A DNA stretch of 64,000 nt from Rhyzopertha dominica (lineage: Eukaryota > Arthropoda > Insecta > Coleoptera > Bostrichidae). The position numbers were made by a program, and so were the translations under genes. Positions 1 through 12,174 of this stretch are shown piece after piece. Location of the stretch: the NCBI GenBank assembly GCA_025024175.1, contig QCXZ01000045.1, positions 2,296,649 through 2,360,648 of the forward strand, given 5' to 3'. How positions within the stretch are numbered: the first letter of the stretch is position 1; each line of letters starts with the position of its first letter. The notes beneath the pieces are model-generated. The model did no database searches and was not told where the DNA came from. It saw only the letters and a list, made by a program, of their open reading frames with translations.

Positions 1-3000
1 CCGTTAAGGCAGCTAGGTGGCTTTTTCATTATGTCAGTCTAATGCTGACAGATGGCATTGCCATCCTAAATTCTTACTTATATTACCATTTATTTGAGAT
101 CGAACAGAACTTGCGAGTTCAAGTAACCTAATAATTATTTGAGAGAATAAAATACTATTTTTCACAGTCAAACAATTTATTCCAATAAGTTAAAATATCA
201 AATATTTAAATTAAATGCTTTGAAGAATTATATCAACAAAAGTAAATGATTGTCTCTAATAAATATACCTTTCGCTAAATCACTGTTCCTTTTTATAATT
301 CAACTATTTAAATGTTCAACTCAAACACACCTGTTGTTACAGCAAACAACATGTAGGTATTTAAACAAAACAAATGATGCTTTAATGTAACAATCTGTTT
401 TTGTATACGAAGAAATAATTGTTTGAATTTGCGCGTGCCACTAGCAAAATAGGAATTACGCTTCTTTAGCCATTGTTGTGGACTGGACAGAATTCATCAA
501 GGTAAATCGGGAAAAGCCGCCGTTATTTGTTTCTTATTATTGTCAGTTTATTTCATTAAATTGTGAAACAAAACAGGAAGATGGTCACAGATTTTAAAAG
601 TAAGTAAGCCTAAATGAATTATTTGCTTAATATGATGTGAAAAATAAGGCATACAAACAAGCACATGATCGTGATTAGTGGTAATATAAAGTTAACGCAA
701 GCTCTATTACAAAATGACGATCTATGATTCGTAAGGATGTTAATTACGGCGCAGTTTTTCTACGTCTTGAAGTATTTCTACCAAACTAATAAGTAATGCG
801 TTATTTATTCAGTATATTTGTAATACTAAAATGGGACACATTTACCTGGCTATAGGAACCAGTAGATTTGTGATTGTCCTTTAAATTAAAATAAATATCA
901 TACTTTCCGTCTTCATTATATTCCTACATATAAGTAGCAAAACTTACCTTGTCAACGGACTTGTCTAGGTTAGGCTGATTTAAATCAGATGTTTTTTTAC
1001 TAAACCAATTACAGTTTTGCGGAAATGAATTGAGTGACACATTACATTTTTAATTACAAGAAACAACTTTTATACGCTCTATAAAAAACTGGAAACCACA
1101 GGAATACACTTGCATAAAATACATAGACACGTCGGTTGGCCTGCAGTGCAATTTTGTTTTTAATTTTATTCTACCTACTCATATTTATAATAAACATAAA
1201 AATCGTTACAAATGGGCATGAACGTTGAAAGAATAATAAACCCTATAGTATAGAAATAGTACGGCGTGCAATCCTTATGTGCGTTGACCATTTCCTTAAA
1301 ACCACTTAAACCATTTCAATTTGCTGCTTTGCTTGTAGGGTATATAAGACACGGCGTCCAAATACTGAAGACCGACTGAAATTTAACAAAACACTGGCCA
1401 GTTTCTATATTTTTCTTACAAGCTTTGTTTATTTGTTTCTTAAAAAGTTACTGTATTTCTTTACAAATTTATATTTTTCATAACAAAGAACCTACTTTTA
1501 TTACCTCTCGTCTGTTAGTTTAAGTGTGTGGTTTATTTGCATAATTAAATTAACTAATATAATATATCATTATTTAATATAACATCGACGTGGGTTAATC
1601 ACAATTTATTTCTTTAACTTAAAAACAATTTATTTATTTATTTAAAGGGCTTGTTTGAATGCAGTATTTATACAATCTAATTAAAAAATATATATTTCAT
1701 TAAAAATTCACTTGCAGTTTGCTGCAATAACAGAGATAATAAATTGAGCATATGAATTCCTTCAATCAAACAATTATTTGATTTCAAGAAATAGCTGTTT
1801 CATTGGACTAAATTACTGATATCTTTACTGCAAAAAAATATTTATTGGGTACGCAGAGATTCACTTTTTCTCTGATATTACGAACGAATATTTGTTTCAG
1901 TCAAATATAATCATATGTTTATTCCAAAGATCTTCATGATTTAGTGAAACAAATACATTGTTCTGCAAAGGAAATGATTTGTTTGCCGTTAATATATTTT
2001 TTTTCTTCCAAACAAATTGTTCTTTCTATGTACATTTTCTACTAAGTCATTTGTGACTTATAGATCTTTTAGAATGTATTTACGATAAATAAGTGTAGGT
2101 ATTATTTAGTCTTGACTGACAAAAGCAAAAGCTTCTGTCTATGGAAACAACTTTCCTCTCACTAACCAGGTGTACATGATTGTATGTATATTTGTGTTCA
2201 TTATTTCATCTTTATGTTAGGATGCTTTCCGTATAGTGTTCTACACTCCAAATTTGTTGTTTCTCTTGTACTGCATTAGTTTTGAAGCTGTTGCTCTTTA
2301 TATTGCAGAGAATTTAAAGGTATATGATGCGCGTCCACTGATGTAATAGCTTTATGTATGATGATGTATGTCTCTGTTAGGAAAAAAGGTCCTCATTGAT
2401 TCTACTCACTAGATAAGTAGTAGTTTTATATCCATTAGACATGTTCCTCCGTCAACTTTGTATAGTGTTATTCTTTCTTTGTCGAGATGTGTATGTAGCA
2501 TTTTATTTTCTTGGTTGTTTACGCGTGTACTAGTTAAATTTTGACGGTCTGCTTGTGACCAAATATTTTTAATATGGTGTTCTATTACAAAAGAAATAAA
2601 TCTTGGTAAGGCTTAAATGGTTCGCTCCTATGTCTCAGAAAATACAGGTACTAAATTATAGACAGTTCATTGCGTTGAATATTAGAACCGACGCAAAACA
2701 TGTTTTGAATCTATTCTAGTCAGCCACGTTCTAGTATTTTAACATACAGGAGTACGACGGGAAGTGTAATTATATGTAATTAAGCCAAGGTTGGATAATT
2801 ATTTGCTAGAACGGATTTTTTTTTGGCGAAACGGTAATAACAAAACAGAGTGAATGAAATGACACGCAAAAGTCGCAGCCATTACGTAATATTTGTAAAT
2901 TGTGAGGAGCAAACGAAATAAAACTGCTTTTAACATTTTTTTTCAAATGGGTACTGTTATATTTATAAAAATTTATAAAAATGAATAATGAGAAATTAAT

Positions 3001-3080
3001 ATTCATTTAAATGTATGTAAATATTCGCAGTATATATGAACTAGCGCTTATATAACAATAATTGTATTGTTTTAATAACA
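1..3080. other. Non-coding A+T-rich stretch, nothing recognised
   Basis: No open frame with a recognisable domain, no tandem array and no paired terminal repeats were found here. The composition is A+T-rich with scattered homopolymer runs. A TATATAAG box near 1341 and an ATG followed by a strong GTAAGT donor (581-605) are the only gene-like signals; neither can be tied to a coding sequence. Confidence 0.5.
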
Positions 3081-3130
3081 AAATTACGTCTATGCCATGT
3101 CGCCTGCGTCAAAACAATCTGTGAACAGCT

Positions 3131-3155
3131 GTTTCGGCTTATAAAGCCTCCTCAG
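3131..3155 (-). ncRNA. Hammerhead-ribozyme-like core
   Basis: Read on the minus strand, this segment has CTGAGGA (the CUGANGA box), then a perfect 5-bp stem GGCTT/AAGCC with a 3-base loop, then GAAAC. This is the order and spacing of a hammerhead core with stem II closed by a G-C pair. A short self-complementary AACAGCTGTT follows where stem III would be. Hammerheads of this kind are known from the terminal repeats of Penelope-like elements. A possible distal stem I pairing is TCTGCGT with ACGCAGG. Activity and element membership are inferred; no Penelope coding sequence adjoins it. Confidence 0.45.
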
Positions 3156-3169
3156 CATAGCTATAGTCC

Positions 3170-4165
3170 CAACGCAGACAACACGGCATAGATCTGACTT
3201 TCCTTATATACGCCAAGGTAGGCGATCTGTATGCGAGTATTAGGATGTAGATTACACCATGACGTCTAGTGGCAATTTAATTAATAATACTGTTAAAATG
3301 CCACTAGATGGCATGGGGTTATCTACATTATAATCATTGTTTTGTTGTTAGTTATGCAAAAAAATATCAAAATATTAATACAATAGAGAAAATAAACAAT
3401 TACGATGATGACGAACCGATTCCATAATGAAATAGAGGAACAACTAATCCAGCAACGTTTGACTCGTTACCTAGTAAGTCAACAAAGCTTTAAACGTCTT
3501 TCTTCGTCCTTTCTTTTAAGAGTATATAATATCTTCAGCTTACAGCGGCAAAGCTTTTGTATCCAGCTTTTTCTTATTTCCAGATTCTGTTCACACTGTC
3601 CTAAAGACAGTTTGAGGTTGCGCAAAATTAATTCTGAAACGATCTATGGTATAAGAGACATGTCCTGACTGACTGATTCATCACCGAGCGTAAACTGTTG
3701 AAGCTAGATACATGAAATTTGGCCAGCAGAGTCCTTTCATAACTCAAACTCCCACTAAGGAAGACTCTTTGGAAATTTTGTATGTCAGTTCTGCCATTTT
3801 TAAGATAAAAGCATCAAACTTGGGTTCCAGTGCTTTTTTTTAATTCCACCCTTAAAAGGGTGGAATAGAATATGACAGTTTGTATGGGAGTTCTGCAGGT
3901 CTAAAGTTATAAACACGAAATATTATTACTTATTTAAGCTTTGGATTAGAAAACAATAAACATGTAAGGGGGTGAAACGGAGGATGAAAGTTTTGTATGG
4001 GGATTGTGTCGTTTTTTAAGTTAATTGTAGTTAAAAGAAGAAACATTATTATTTAGACCTTTGTTAAAGATTCCACCTCTGAGGCGCTGAAATAAAGGAT
4101 AATTTTTTTAAAACGAATTATTTACGAAGTAATAAGCATGAATTACGAATTTAGGCTAGTATTTA
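3170..4165. other. Unclassified, probably repeat-derived
   Basis: No gene is supported. Between about 3660 and 4090 the text resembles insect interspersed repeats: phrases of the type 'gaaattttgtatg' recur with alternating C-rich and G-rich blocks, and a small AATTCCACCC/GGGTGGAATA hairpin lies near 3840-3870. No terminal repeats or target duplications were identified. Confidence 0.3.
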
Positions 4166-4170
4166 GAAAT

Positions 4171-4210
4171 AATGTTAATATTAATAACAATAATATTAAT
4201 AATAATGATG

Positions 4211-4274
<64 letters not shown>
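4171..4274. repeat. (AAT)n microsatellite
   Basis: An imperfect AAT/ATT lead-in is followed by about 64 bases of pure AAT trinucleotide repeat (4211-4274). Poly-isoleucine open frames on both strands here are products of the repeat and are not genes. Confidence 0.95.
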
Positions 4275-4275
<1 letters not shown>

Positions 4276-4713
4276 CATTGCTATATGTGCTGGTAACAAA
4301 ATCATTATTTTGGCATACGGTGCTGGCACCAGCAAATTGGCGGCGTTCAGCCACCGCTGAGCGGCATCTGCTCTTCCACTCAATTAAGATCTCAGCTAAA
4401 TTATAACGTGAAAGCGTTGTGAAAGCATAGATCAGAAAAAAATTAAAGAAAAAAAGAACAAAACAGTAACATGGCTAATTAACTTTGTGCTAGGCAGACA
4501 GCAGAAATTGTTTGTAGGCAACCTTAAAAGAGTTGACAGACTAGGATTTAAATGATAAGGAACGGAATTGTACAGGATAGGTAGCTTCTACGAAAACGAA
4601 ACTGTGTTGATATTGTAAGTACATCTTTTTTGAGAATATTTATATTGTGTACATCCGTTCCAAATCTGATTTTGTTATATAAATAATTTGGTGTTCTAGT
4701 GCAAATTAACTTA

Positions 4714-5316
4714 TTACTTCCACATCCAACAACGGATGGGAAGAATTGTATCGCGAAAAAAATTTTCAAAAATTTTTATTTGTTCATTTGCTTTAAATTG
4801 TCGAAAACGCAGAAAAAACAAAATTTGAGCAAAAAAATTTCTTGTCTGTGTGTGTGGTTTTATTTGTGGACACGATAACTCTTGAAAGACTTAATATATG
4901 AACTTGAAATTTGGCAAACGTATAAATTTCAACTACCCAAAGCGACCTATTCTTTGTGGGGTAAGTAGGGTATCGGTAAGGGGGCGAAATTGGAGGGTAA
5001 CTACCCCTTTGCAAATTTTAATTTTTTTATTTTTTTTTGTTTTAGTATGTGATTAGCAGTATAACTGCGAGTATTATTCGTTCTTATAAATTTTCGGTGC
5101 AGCAAACTGTTTAGAAGATATTAGAAAAAAGCCTCACTTAAAGAAAACGGTTTTTCCTAAATATCTGCCAATATATTGAATATATTCAAAAAATGAAAAT
5201 ACCATCAGATAGGAAATAAAATTTCTCACAAAAAGTGTCAGAATATTTATTCAAAAAAATATTTTCAAAAAAACCTATTTTGGACCCTGCTCGTACGATT
5301 TTTTTAAATTTTGGTA
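4714..5316 (+). repeat. Family X repeat, left part (split by LINE)
   Basis: This starts at ACTTCCACATCCAAC and matches the inverted complement of 14517-15410 almost throughout. Shared blocks include the 'gtggacacgataact' stretch, the 'ctacccaaagcgacct' stretch and the 'ctcacaaaaagtg' stretch. The match stops at 5316 inside 'aaattttggta' and resumes at 9067, so the LINE between them was inserted into this copy. It has no coding capacity. The superfamily is unknown; both ends carry a TTCCACATCCAA motif in inverted orientation. Confidence 0.7.
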
Positions 5317-5625
5317 CTTGAACTTGAGCGTGAGCAGTCGTGTGAACAGCTGTTATTATTATCTCTCCTGTTCTTTTCCGTTTGTATGCGGTTTGTTGAA
5401 CGTTTTCGCGATTTGCTGTGGTAATACCAGCTTGCGCTACTTGCAACTTATATCTGTTTAACATCTACCCCGTTTGACATACTCTCGCGGCAGTTTCTTT
5501 GAAAACATTTCATCACCGGTTGCGATTTAGTGGAACGTTATCGACCTTCGCAGTTTGGAACGGTATCACTGCGAGTCCATAGGTGCAAGGATGGAGGTCT
5601 GCATTCGGATAACGACTTGTTCGCT

Positions 5626-6264
5626 ATGGTTGTGCTGTGCAGTATATGCGCGAAGACTGTTTCGGCTTCAGCTCCGAGCTCAAAATGCGATGGGTGCTCG
5701 GCCGACATACACTCAACCTGCCTCGGCCTCTCAAGCGACGATGCCGCACGCTTCACGCGCTCTAAATCTAAGAGTATCAAATTTTACTGCCTGTCGTGTG
5801 AGAAATCTGAAAACAGCCTTGAAAGTCTCAAGCAACTGATTATCGATATGAAGGCCGACTTTAACCGCCGTTTATCAGGCCTTGAAGAACAAATCGCTAA
5901 AAACAATTTATCTCTTTCCACTCAAACTACTGAAGCAATAATTCAGGAGTCTGTAGAACGCATGAAGAGAGCATCTAACATTATAATTGTTGGCCTGCCT
6001 GAAGAAGCTAAAACTTCCGATGATGATGTTGTGGCTGGGGTGATCACCGCAATCGCTCCCGGCACGAGTCGTGGCGATGTTGTTTTATCTCACCGCCTGG
6101 GCAAGAAGCAGGTCAATAAAAACCGCCCGCTAAAGGTGCGGCTGGCCCATCCGGACTTAGCGCTGAGTGTGCTTAAGAACAAACGAAAATTGCTTGGTAC
6201 CAAATTCGAAGCTCTTAAAATACACGATGATAGGACTCCGGCTCAACAGGACTATTTATCATGA
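5626..6264 (+). pseudogene. LINE ORF1 protein: PHD-like finger, coiled coil, nucleic-acid-binding
   Basis: The first in-frame ATG is at 5626 and gives a 213-residue product. Residues 5-55 show a Cys/His series (CSICAK, CDGC, HSTCLGL, CLSCEK) of the PHD type found in CR1-group ORF1 proteins. A leucine-spaced coiled coil follows (SLESLKQLIIDM...), then a segment with IIIVGLPEE and SHRLGKK, which is the conserved RRM-like core of these ORF1 proteins. A TGA at 6265 ends the frame, but similar sequence continues in frame to about 6366, so the stop looks like a mutation near the natural end. ORF1 proteins bind element RNA and act as chaperones during retrotransposition; that role is taken from the family. 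Confidence 0.78.
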
Positions 6265-6365
6265 TTGAGAGATGAACTCCGCATTAGAACTGAAAACGGC
6301 GAGACGAACCTCACAATAAAATATATTAAAGGCGTCCCCTCTATTATCACCTCTACAAAAAACTA

Positions 6366-8832
6366 GCACCTTCGCTGGTTAACTTGTCACTCTTCTACAC
6401 GAACCTTGCTTCTCTTACGGCCAAGTATGATGATTTTCTTGCGATTATTAATTCATGTTGTCCAGCGTGCATTGCTATTTCTGAAACATGGCTGAATTCA
6501 AACATTGACGATCAGGTGGTCTCACTGGATGGTTACAGTTTATTCAGAGTTGATCGACAGGGACGGAGGGGTGGCGGGGTCTGCATTTATACCCACAACA
6601 CCACGTTCAAAAACTACACTATTTCCACTGTGAGTAACTTCTCCCCGTCTCCCATACACAACATATGGATTTCATTCCAAAGTGCCTACTTTTCTTTCAC
6701 ACTAGCCTGTGTGTATAGACCCCCGGACACGTCTCTTCAGTCCGATACTGACTTTTTCACCTTCATAGGCAACCGATCTCGTAACTGTCAGAATTTAATC
6801 ATAATGGCTGACTTCAACTTACCAAATATCAAATGGCCTACCTCGGGTGTGTATGAAAGCTACTCGACTGAAGCATTATTTGTACAAATGCTTGTTGAGA
6901 ATAATCTAACACAAATCATTTACGACTTTACCAGATTTCGTAACAATCAACAACCTTCCGTCCTAGATCTCGTCATAACATCCGACGCAAACCTCTTCGC
7001 CAGCACGCAACTTCTTCCCCCCATAGGCAACTCTGACCACATGGTTATTAGCTCCACAATCCAGGTGATACATTATCCCGAGCTATCAACTGCAGTTAAA
7101 AGCATTAAGAAATTAGACTACGATGCCATTACGAGTGATTTGATCTCCACCGACTGGTCTGTGTTAACTGGCCTCGACGTTAACTCCCAATGGTTACTCC
7201 TAAAAACTTCAATTAATTCATCTATTGACCGTAACGTAACGGTTTGTCATCGTCGCTACATTCCACACAAGCCTTGGATTTCCAACACTATTTTAGATAT
7301 GATTAAATACAAACGCACATTGTGGAATAGGTACAGACGCACGCTTCTCCCAAACGATTACACGCAATTCAGAGCCTACTCAAATTCTCTCTCCGCAAGG
7401 ATACGGCAGGCTAAAGAAAAATTTGAATCTTCTTTAATCGAGAAACCAAAAGCTTTGTTCTCCTATGTTCGTAAGCGAACAAGTTCAAGAGTCTCTATTC
7501 CTCTTATCAAGCTCACCGCTAACGTCACGCCTATCTTCAAAAAGGGCGACAAGCTGGATGCTAGTAACTATCGTCCCATTAGCCTCGTAAGCGTTGTGTG
7601 TAAGGTAATGGAAAAGATTATTGCCTTAAAATTGATGTCTTTCCTATTGACAAACAACATAATTCCTCTTACTCAGCACGGGTTCGTTCCCGGCCGCTCA
7701 GTAGTGACCAACATGATATCTTCTCTCAACGACTGGACATCGCTTTTGGATCAGGGAAAGCCAATTGATGTGATATATCTCGATTTCGCCAAGGCATTTG
7801 ATAAGGTGCCCCATCGAAGGCTTGCTGTGAAGTTAGAACATGTTGGAGTACGGGGACTGTTGCTGCGACGGCTTGCCGCTTTTTCTGCGAGGAAGAACTT
7901 TTAGAGTAAGGGTGGGGGACGCAAAATCACGATGCTACCCTATTTTGAGTGGCGTGCCTCAGGGGTCAATCCTGGGTCCAATCTTATTTATTATTTACTC
8001 CTCGGACCTACAACTTGGCATCCAGAGCAGTATTTCCATGTATGCAGACGACACCAAATTATACAGCAACCCATCCTCTTGCCTCCTACAGTACGATCTA
8101 GATCGCGTTTCATCATGGTGTAGCACTTGGCTGATCCCTTTAAATATTGCAAAGTGCTCTATTCTACACATGGGCAAATTAAACCCGCATACTAATTACA
8201 CCATAAATGGGCTGCCGCTGGCGTCTGTGTTTGAGCAGGCAGATCTTGGTTTTGCTGTCACCAGTAATCTTTCCTGGTCTCCCCATTGCCTGAAGACTGC
8301 AAGAAAGGCTAACGCTGCTTTATACACTTTAAGAAGAACTTTTCCCTCCCCGGATCCTCGTCTCGCAGCCCGTCTGTACACGACATATGTTCGCCCGCTT
8401 CTTGAGTTCGGAATACCAGCCTGGTCCCCGGTTTTGATCAAGGACCGCGAATGCATGGACAAGATTCAGCACGCAGCAACTCGCTGGCCCAGGGGTTTCT
8501 CTGCACTGNCTTATGAGACGCGGCTTAAGAAAATGAGCATTGATCTTCTCTCCGTGAGACGAGAGAGAGCCGAACTAATCCAATTATTTAGAATAACTCA
8601 CGGGCTGTTCCACAACTCTTCAGCTCGCAGTATCGTCGCTCTCAACACTGATGCCCGTCTACGTGGTCACCAGTTTAAATTAAAGAAGGAAAACTTTAAA
8701 ACTTCTCACCGGCTGCATTTTATTTCAAACCGCTGTTTCGAACTCTGGAACTCTCTTCCTGAAAATGTGGTCTGTGCCCCGACCATTGCTTCCTTCAAAC
8801 ACCGCTTGGATCGGTTCAGAGCGTCGGAGTAA
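6366..8832 (+). pseudogene. LINE ORF2: endonuclease-reverse transcriptase, frameshifted
   Basis: The N-terminal part (to about 7080) is an apurinic-type endonuclease with ISETWL, GGGVCIY, VYRPPD, ADFNLP, VLDLVIT and GNSDHM. It is followed by the linker and then by RT motifs: TPIFKKGD, NYRPISL, QHGFVPGRS, LDFAKAFDKVPH, and after a frameshift near 7850, SGVPQGSILGP and MYADDTKLY. The C-terminal region (ARLYTTYVRPLLEFG, CFELWNSLPE) is typical of CR1-group ORF2 proteins. About a hundred residues between the endonuclease linker (ending near 7515) and the KKGD motif are missing compared with intact members, so the early RT region is deleted. The catalytic YADD box is intact, but the protein cannot be made whole. 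The reaction would be nicking of target DNA and reverse transcription primed from the nick. Confidence 0.88.
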
Positions 8833-9066
8833 TGTTTGTGTGCGGTACGTGCGTGTCTGCGGCCTGCTGTTTTGTGCGAGTCTTCCCAATCGGTGTGTGT
8901 TGCATCTTTCAACGAATTTGTTAATTGTTCGATTATTTCTGATTATGTATATTTACGTCTTGTTTTTTACATTACTTTTGCGGCTGTTCGCACATTATTT
9001 TAGTTTATTTTATAGTATAGGCCTTGCCTCTATAATTTATCATTATGTTAATAATAATAATAATAA

Positions 9067-9305
9067 TATAGAAAATCAAATTTGTGATCAGAAAGCGCTC
9101 TTGTAATTTTTTTGTTTGTTTTTTTTCGAGTTCTTTGGAAAAAAAACGATTTTAAAATTTATATATTTTTGCTAACATCAAGAGTACCGTTTGTCTTAGA
9201 AAAAATGTGTAGAGAGAAAAATGCTCAAAATACAAACGTAAATGTCATTTTGACAATTGGATGTGGAATTATTGATTCAATTTGCAGCGGTTTTATATAT
9301 TAGCA
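9067..9305 (+). repeat. Family X repeat, right part (split by LINE)
   Basis: This continues the copy begun at 4714. It matches the complement of 14517-14790, including 'atttttgctaa', 'gtttgtcttag', 'atgtgtagag' and the terminal 'aattggatgtggaa' followed by 'ttcaatttgcagcggttt'. The same right end occurs at 31425-31800 and, inverted, at 54600-54955. Confidence 0.7.
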
Positions 9306-9549
9306 TGCTATTGATATTACTTTTATAAACAATTAAGATTTTTTGCGTCAAGCTCTGCCAGAGAGCACATCGGGCAAGTAGACGTAGAACTTCATGTTAA
9401 TTTCCGTGTGAAAATAAGTTTTTTAAAAACCAATTGTTTTCGTGCGGGAACGTAACTGGCGCAGTCATTCGTATATTCAAAGGCAATCTTAGAACAAGCA
9501 TCGTCGATTCCAGCCGTCGACTTCATTCGTTTATTGGAGATCAGAACCT

Positions 9550-9755
9550 GGTTGGCCCCGAGGACAAACATCGCCTAAGGTCCACCACGAATTCCTGAGG
9601 ACAACATCGCCAAAGGATTCGCCGCCCTATCCGTTAGTATCTGAGGACAAACATCGCCAAATGACCGACACCAAGAATCTCGAAGACAAGCATGGCGGAC
9701 AGATTCAACTAGTCAATTCTAGAGGACACACATCGCCGAAGGAATCATAAAATTT
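9550..9755 (+). repeat. Degenerate leader repeat (GAGGACAAACATCGCC)
   Basis: The motif 'gaggacaaacatcgcc(a/t)aagg' appears five times at spacings of about 40-50 bases (near 9558, 9597, 9642, 9690 and 9722) with point changes. It lies in the untranslated leader of gypsy element 1. Confidence 0.7.
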
Positions 9756-9813
9756 AAGAAGAAACAATATAGCCACAAAGCCAAGAATAATACAATTGTT
9801 AGTAAATCTTTAA

Positions 9814-10728
9814 GAGGGGCGATTACCTAGAGCGAATCGGGTCATTTTAAGTACCTACCGTTTTACATTTTACAGTTATTCGAAACTTTTTCGAAGTGAA
9901 ATTTCGACATGGCAATCACAAAAGATGTAGCTACAACGTAGAGTTCGAGTTTTTTCTGAATTTGGTACGGCAATGTAAATATTTGTTGTTGCATTTTGCT
10001 TAAAATGCGTATTTTTGGCGAGCTATTTCTCGAAAACTAAGGCACATAAACGAAAAATTCGAACTCCACGTTGTAGCTACGTATTTCTTTGTACACTACC
10101 AAAAACACGAACACGATAAATGAGTAAAAACATTCAAAAAATCTAAAACCGCAAACCCTTTCGCACGAGTCCGTCACGAGAGCGGAATGCGAATGCCCAT
10201 CCCCACCAACTCCGTCGCGTGGTATCCAGTGAACAGTGAGGCTAAGTAAGATACAATCCTGTCGGGAATGATCGAGCGGTATCCGATCTATTCCAATATG
10301 ACTGGATTTCTAAGATTGTATGTCTAAATACAGGTGACAAGTTTAATGTTAAAAGCTCTTTCACATTAATTTACTGTATGCCGAAGCAATGGGGAAGCGG
10401 AAGGAAAATTATTATAAAAGTTCCTCCAGAAATCATAGTCGACATGCAGTTAGAATGAAATGTTATATAGTTCACATTTACAGAAATAACTGGGTTATTC
10501 CATATTTTGAATAACCTGGTATAATATCATAGTAAATTACTAATATTATGCTTACTTTTTTATGCACACCCTACAGTCAGCAATTTTCCGAATATTAGTT
10601 TAGCGCGTCTGTTGCTCGTACGATCTTTGCGTGAACCTATCGGGTACCCTCTTACGTCCCATGTCCCGCTGGTAATACGGGTTGCATAGTTCACATTTCT
10701 GCCCGATTGCTCCAGATAAATGCCCCTC
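9814..10728. mobile_element. TTAA-flanked non-autonomous DNA transposon, copy A
   Basis: The element begins GAGGGGC and ends GCCCCTC and is flanked on both sides by TTAA, the target duplication of piggyBac- and Kolobok-type transposons. The terminal inverted repeats extend inward imperfectly (gattacctagagcgaatcggg against gcccgattgctccagataaat). It is 915 bases long, has no transposase, and has a second copy in the opposite orientation at 36053-36974. It lies between the leader and gag of gypsy element 1. Confidence 0.85.
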
Positions 10729-11034
10729 TTAAGTATTGTAGGTTATAAATTTAAACTTGAATTTCCCGCTCTTAGCTTGTACACTGGGGAGATGTGTCAA
10801 GGGAAGTTAGGAGGGGATTTAGAGGTTATATAGATTATGGTATGTGAAGAGCATGTTGCTCTGTTCATTTTTAGTTATTTATGCTTTGTGAAAGTTACTT
10901 AATTAATAAACGTTTAAACAAATCTACGGCCATTATTGTGAAAAGCCTACAGTAAGTAAGTGAGATGATGTGCCGATTGTGAGATAAAAGAAGAGGCTGA
11001 AGAACGCCAAAAAGTCGGAGCCCTATATCTTACG

Positions 11035-12007
11035 GTGGATAAGCTAGTGCAAGCTAGCGTCCGTTCAGTTCTTTTAAGTGACCAGTATCTTAGTGAATCA
11101 AGCGAAGCAAATTTTACTGCTAATCATGGTGCCACTAATTCAACCACTATATCGATGCCGTTTTCAAACGCCGAAATTTCGGGACTGATGCCAAAGTTCG
11201 AAGGTACAGGCCAAAATATTGACTTATGGATTGAAAGGATTGACGCAGTACAAGGCGTATACCAAGTACCGGATAAGGTTATTCAATTACTGGCTGTTGG
11301 GAAGTTGGAAGGATGTGCTAAAGAATGGTTACTTATCGAAAGTAGATTTTGTTATGATGGACTGGGAAACACTGAAGGGAGAATTTAGAAAAATATATGG
11401 AATTCAGCAGAACACTGTTCAGTTAAGAAGAAATTTTGAAAAACGAAGGTGGAAGTTTGGTGAACGTTTCTCTGATTATTTCCATTACAAGGTACGCCTG
11501 GGAAACCTTGCAGGGATTACAGAAAATGAGCTTATACAATACACAATTGATGGATTCGACAACAAGAATTTGCAGAATCAAGCGAATATGATATTAGGTC
11601 AAATTGGGAATTTCAAAGAACTGTTTAATGTTATAATGAATGTAACAGAAGAAGCATCTCAGATGATTCGCCATGTGGGGTCATGCAGTAATGTGTCATC
11701 GCAAAATGTCACTGCACGTACTACAGGTGTTGGGAGAGGAGCGCTTTCAAGATCGGTTGGCAATGCACGTTCCAGTATGCCAACGATGCCCAGAAATAAC
11801 AATCGTGTGATTGGAAGGTGTTTTAATTGTTTTAGAGAAGGACATCGGGCAGCTCAATGTGACAAACCAGCCAGAGCACTTGGTTCTTGCTATTCCTATG
11901 GGCAAATGGGTAATACTGTTCGGGATTGCTCAACTTCAGCGTCATCAGGAGCTGAGAATACTACGAACATCATCCTGCTACCGAAGCCCTATTTAGTGGA
12001 AGTGTAG
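11035..12007 (+). pseudogene. gag of gypsy-type element 1 (frameshifted)
   Basis: Two overlapping frames make one gag. The first (11035-11388) carries a capsid-like start with KFEGTGQNIDLWIERID. The frame then shifts near 11335 and continues (to 12007) as DWETLKGEFRKIYG and the rest of the capsid domain. Near the C-terminus is a CCHC zinc knuckle, CFNCFREGHRAAQC. A second knuckle is degenerate (CYSYGQMGNTVRDC, with the second Cys and the His changed). Gag would package the element RNA in a particle. No ATG is evident at the very start; the first frame opens with a non-ATG codon. The 1-base frameshift alone would prevent a full product. Confidence 0.78.
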
Positions 12008-12147
12008 TATTCCATTGATGAGGTTGATGATAGAAGAAAATTTGTGTTGACTGCACTAGTTGACAGTGGGTCTCCAGTGAGTTTATTCTTCTAAAGAAAA
12101 TTATTCTTAAAGTGAACTTCCACTTTATTTTTACAATTGTAAAGCGC

Positions 12148-12174
12148 TTTCGGCTACATGTTAGCCATCGTCAG
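12148..12174 (-). ncRNA. Hammerhead-like core, Penelope A left arm
   Basis: On the minus strand: CTGACGA, one unpaired T, stem GGCTA/TAGCC, then GAAAG. It is the inverted partner of 12893-12919. The unpaired base before stem II departs from the standard core, so activity is uncertain. Confidence 0.4.

Larger units (their letters stand above)
5317..9066 (+). mobile_element. CR1-like non-LTR retrotransposon (degenerate)
   Basis: A 3.75 kb LINE on the plus strand with two ORFs and a short 3' (TAA)n tail (9048-9066), as CR1-group elements have instead of poly(A). ORF1 carries a PHD-like Cys/His finger and a coiled coil; ORF2 carries an endonuclease and a reverse transcriptase. The element interrupts a family X repeat whose two halves abut its ends, which fixes the boundaries to within a few bases. 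It is dead: ORF1 has an early stop, ORF2 has an internal deletion between endonuclease and RT and a frameshift in the RT, and one base near 8509 is ambiguous. Confidence 0.88.

Noticed and set aside
581..605. ATG with six codons followed by GTAAGT, with a TCAGTT initiator-like sequence upstream
   Set aside because: Could be a tiny first coding exon, but 19 bases of coding sequence without a partner exon cannot be supported.
1338..1372. TATATAAG box with a possible start site 25-30 bases downstream
   Set aside because: No coding sequence or splice signals follow; such boxes are common by chance in A+T-rich DNA.
3405..3668. 87-residue plus-strand open frame
   Set aside because: No recognisable motif, and the composition is like its non-coding surroundings.
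4156..4383. Open frames on both strands rich in isoleucine
   Set aside because: They are translations of the AAT microsatellite and have no other content.
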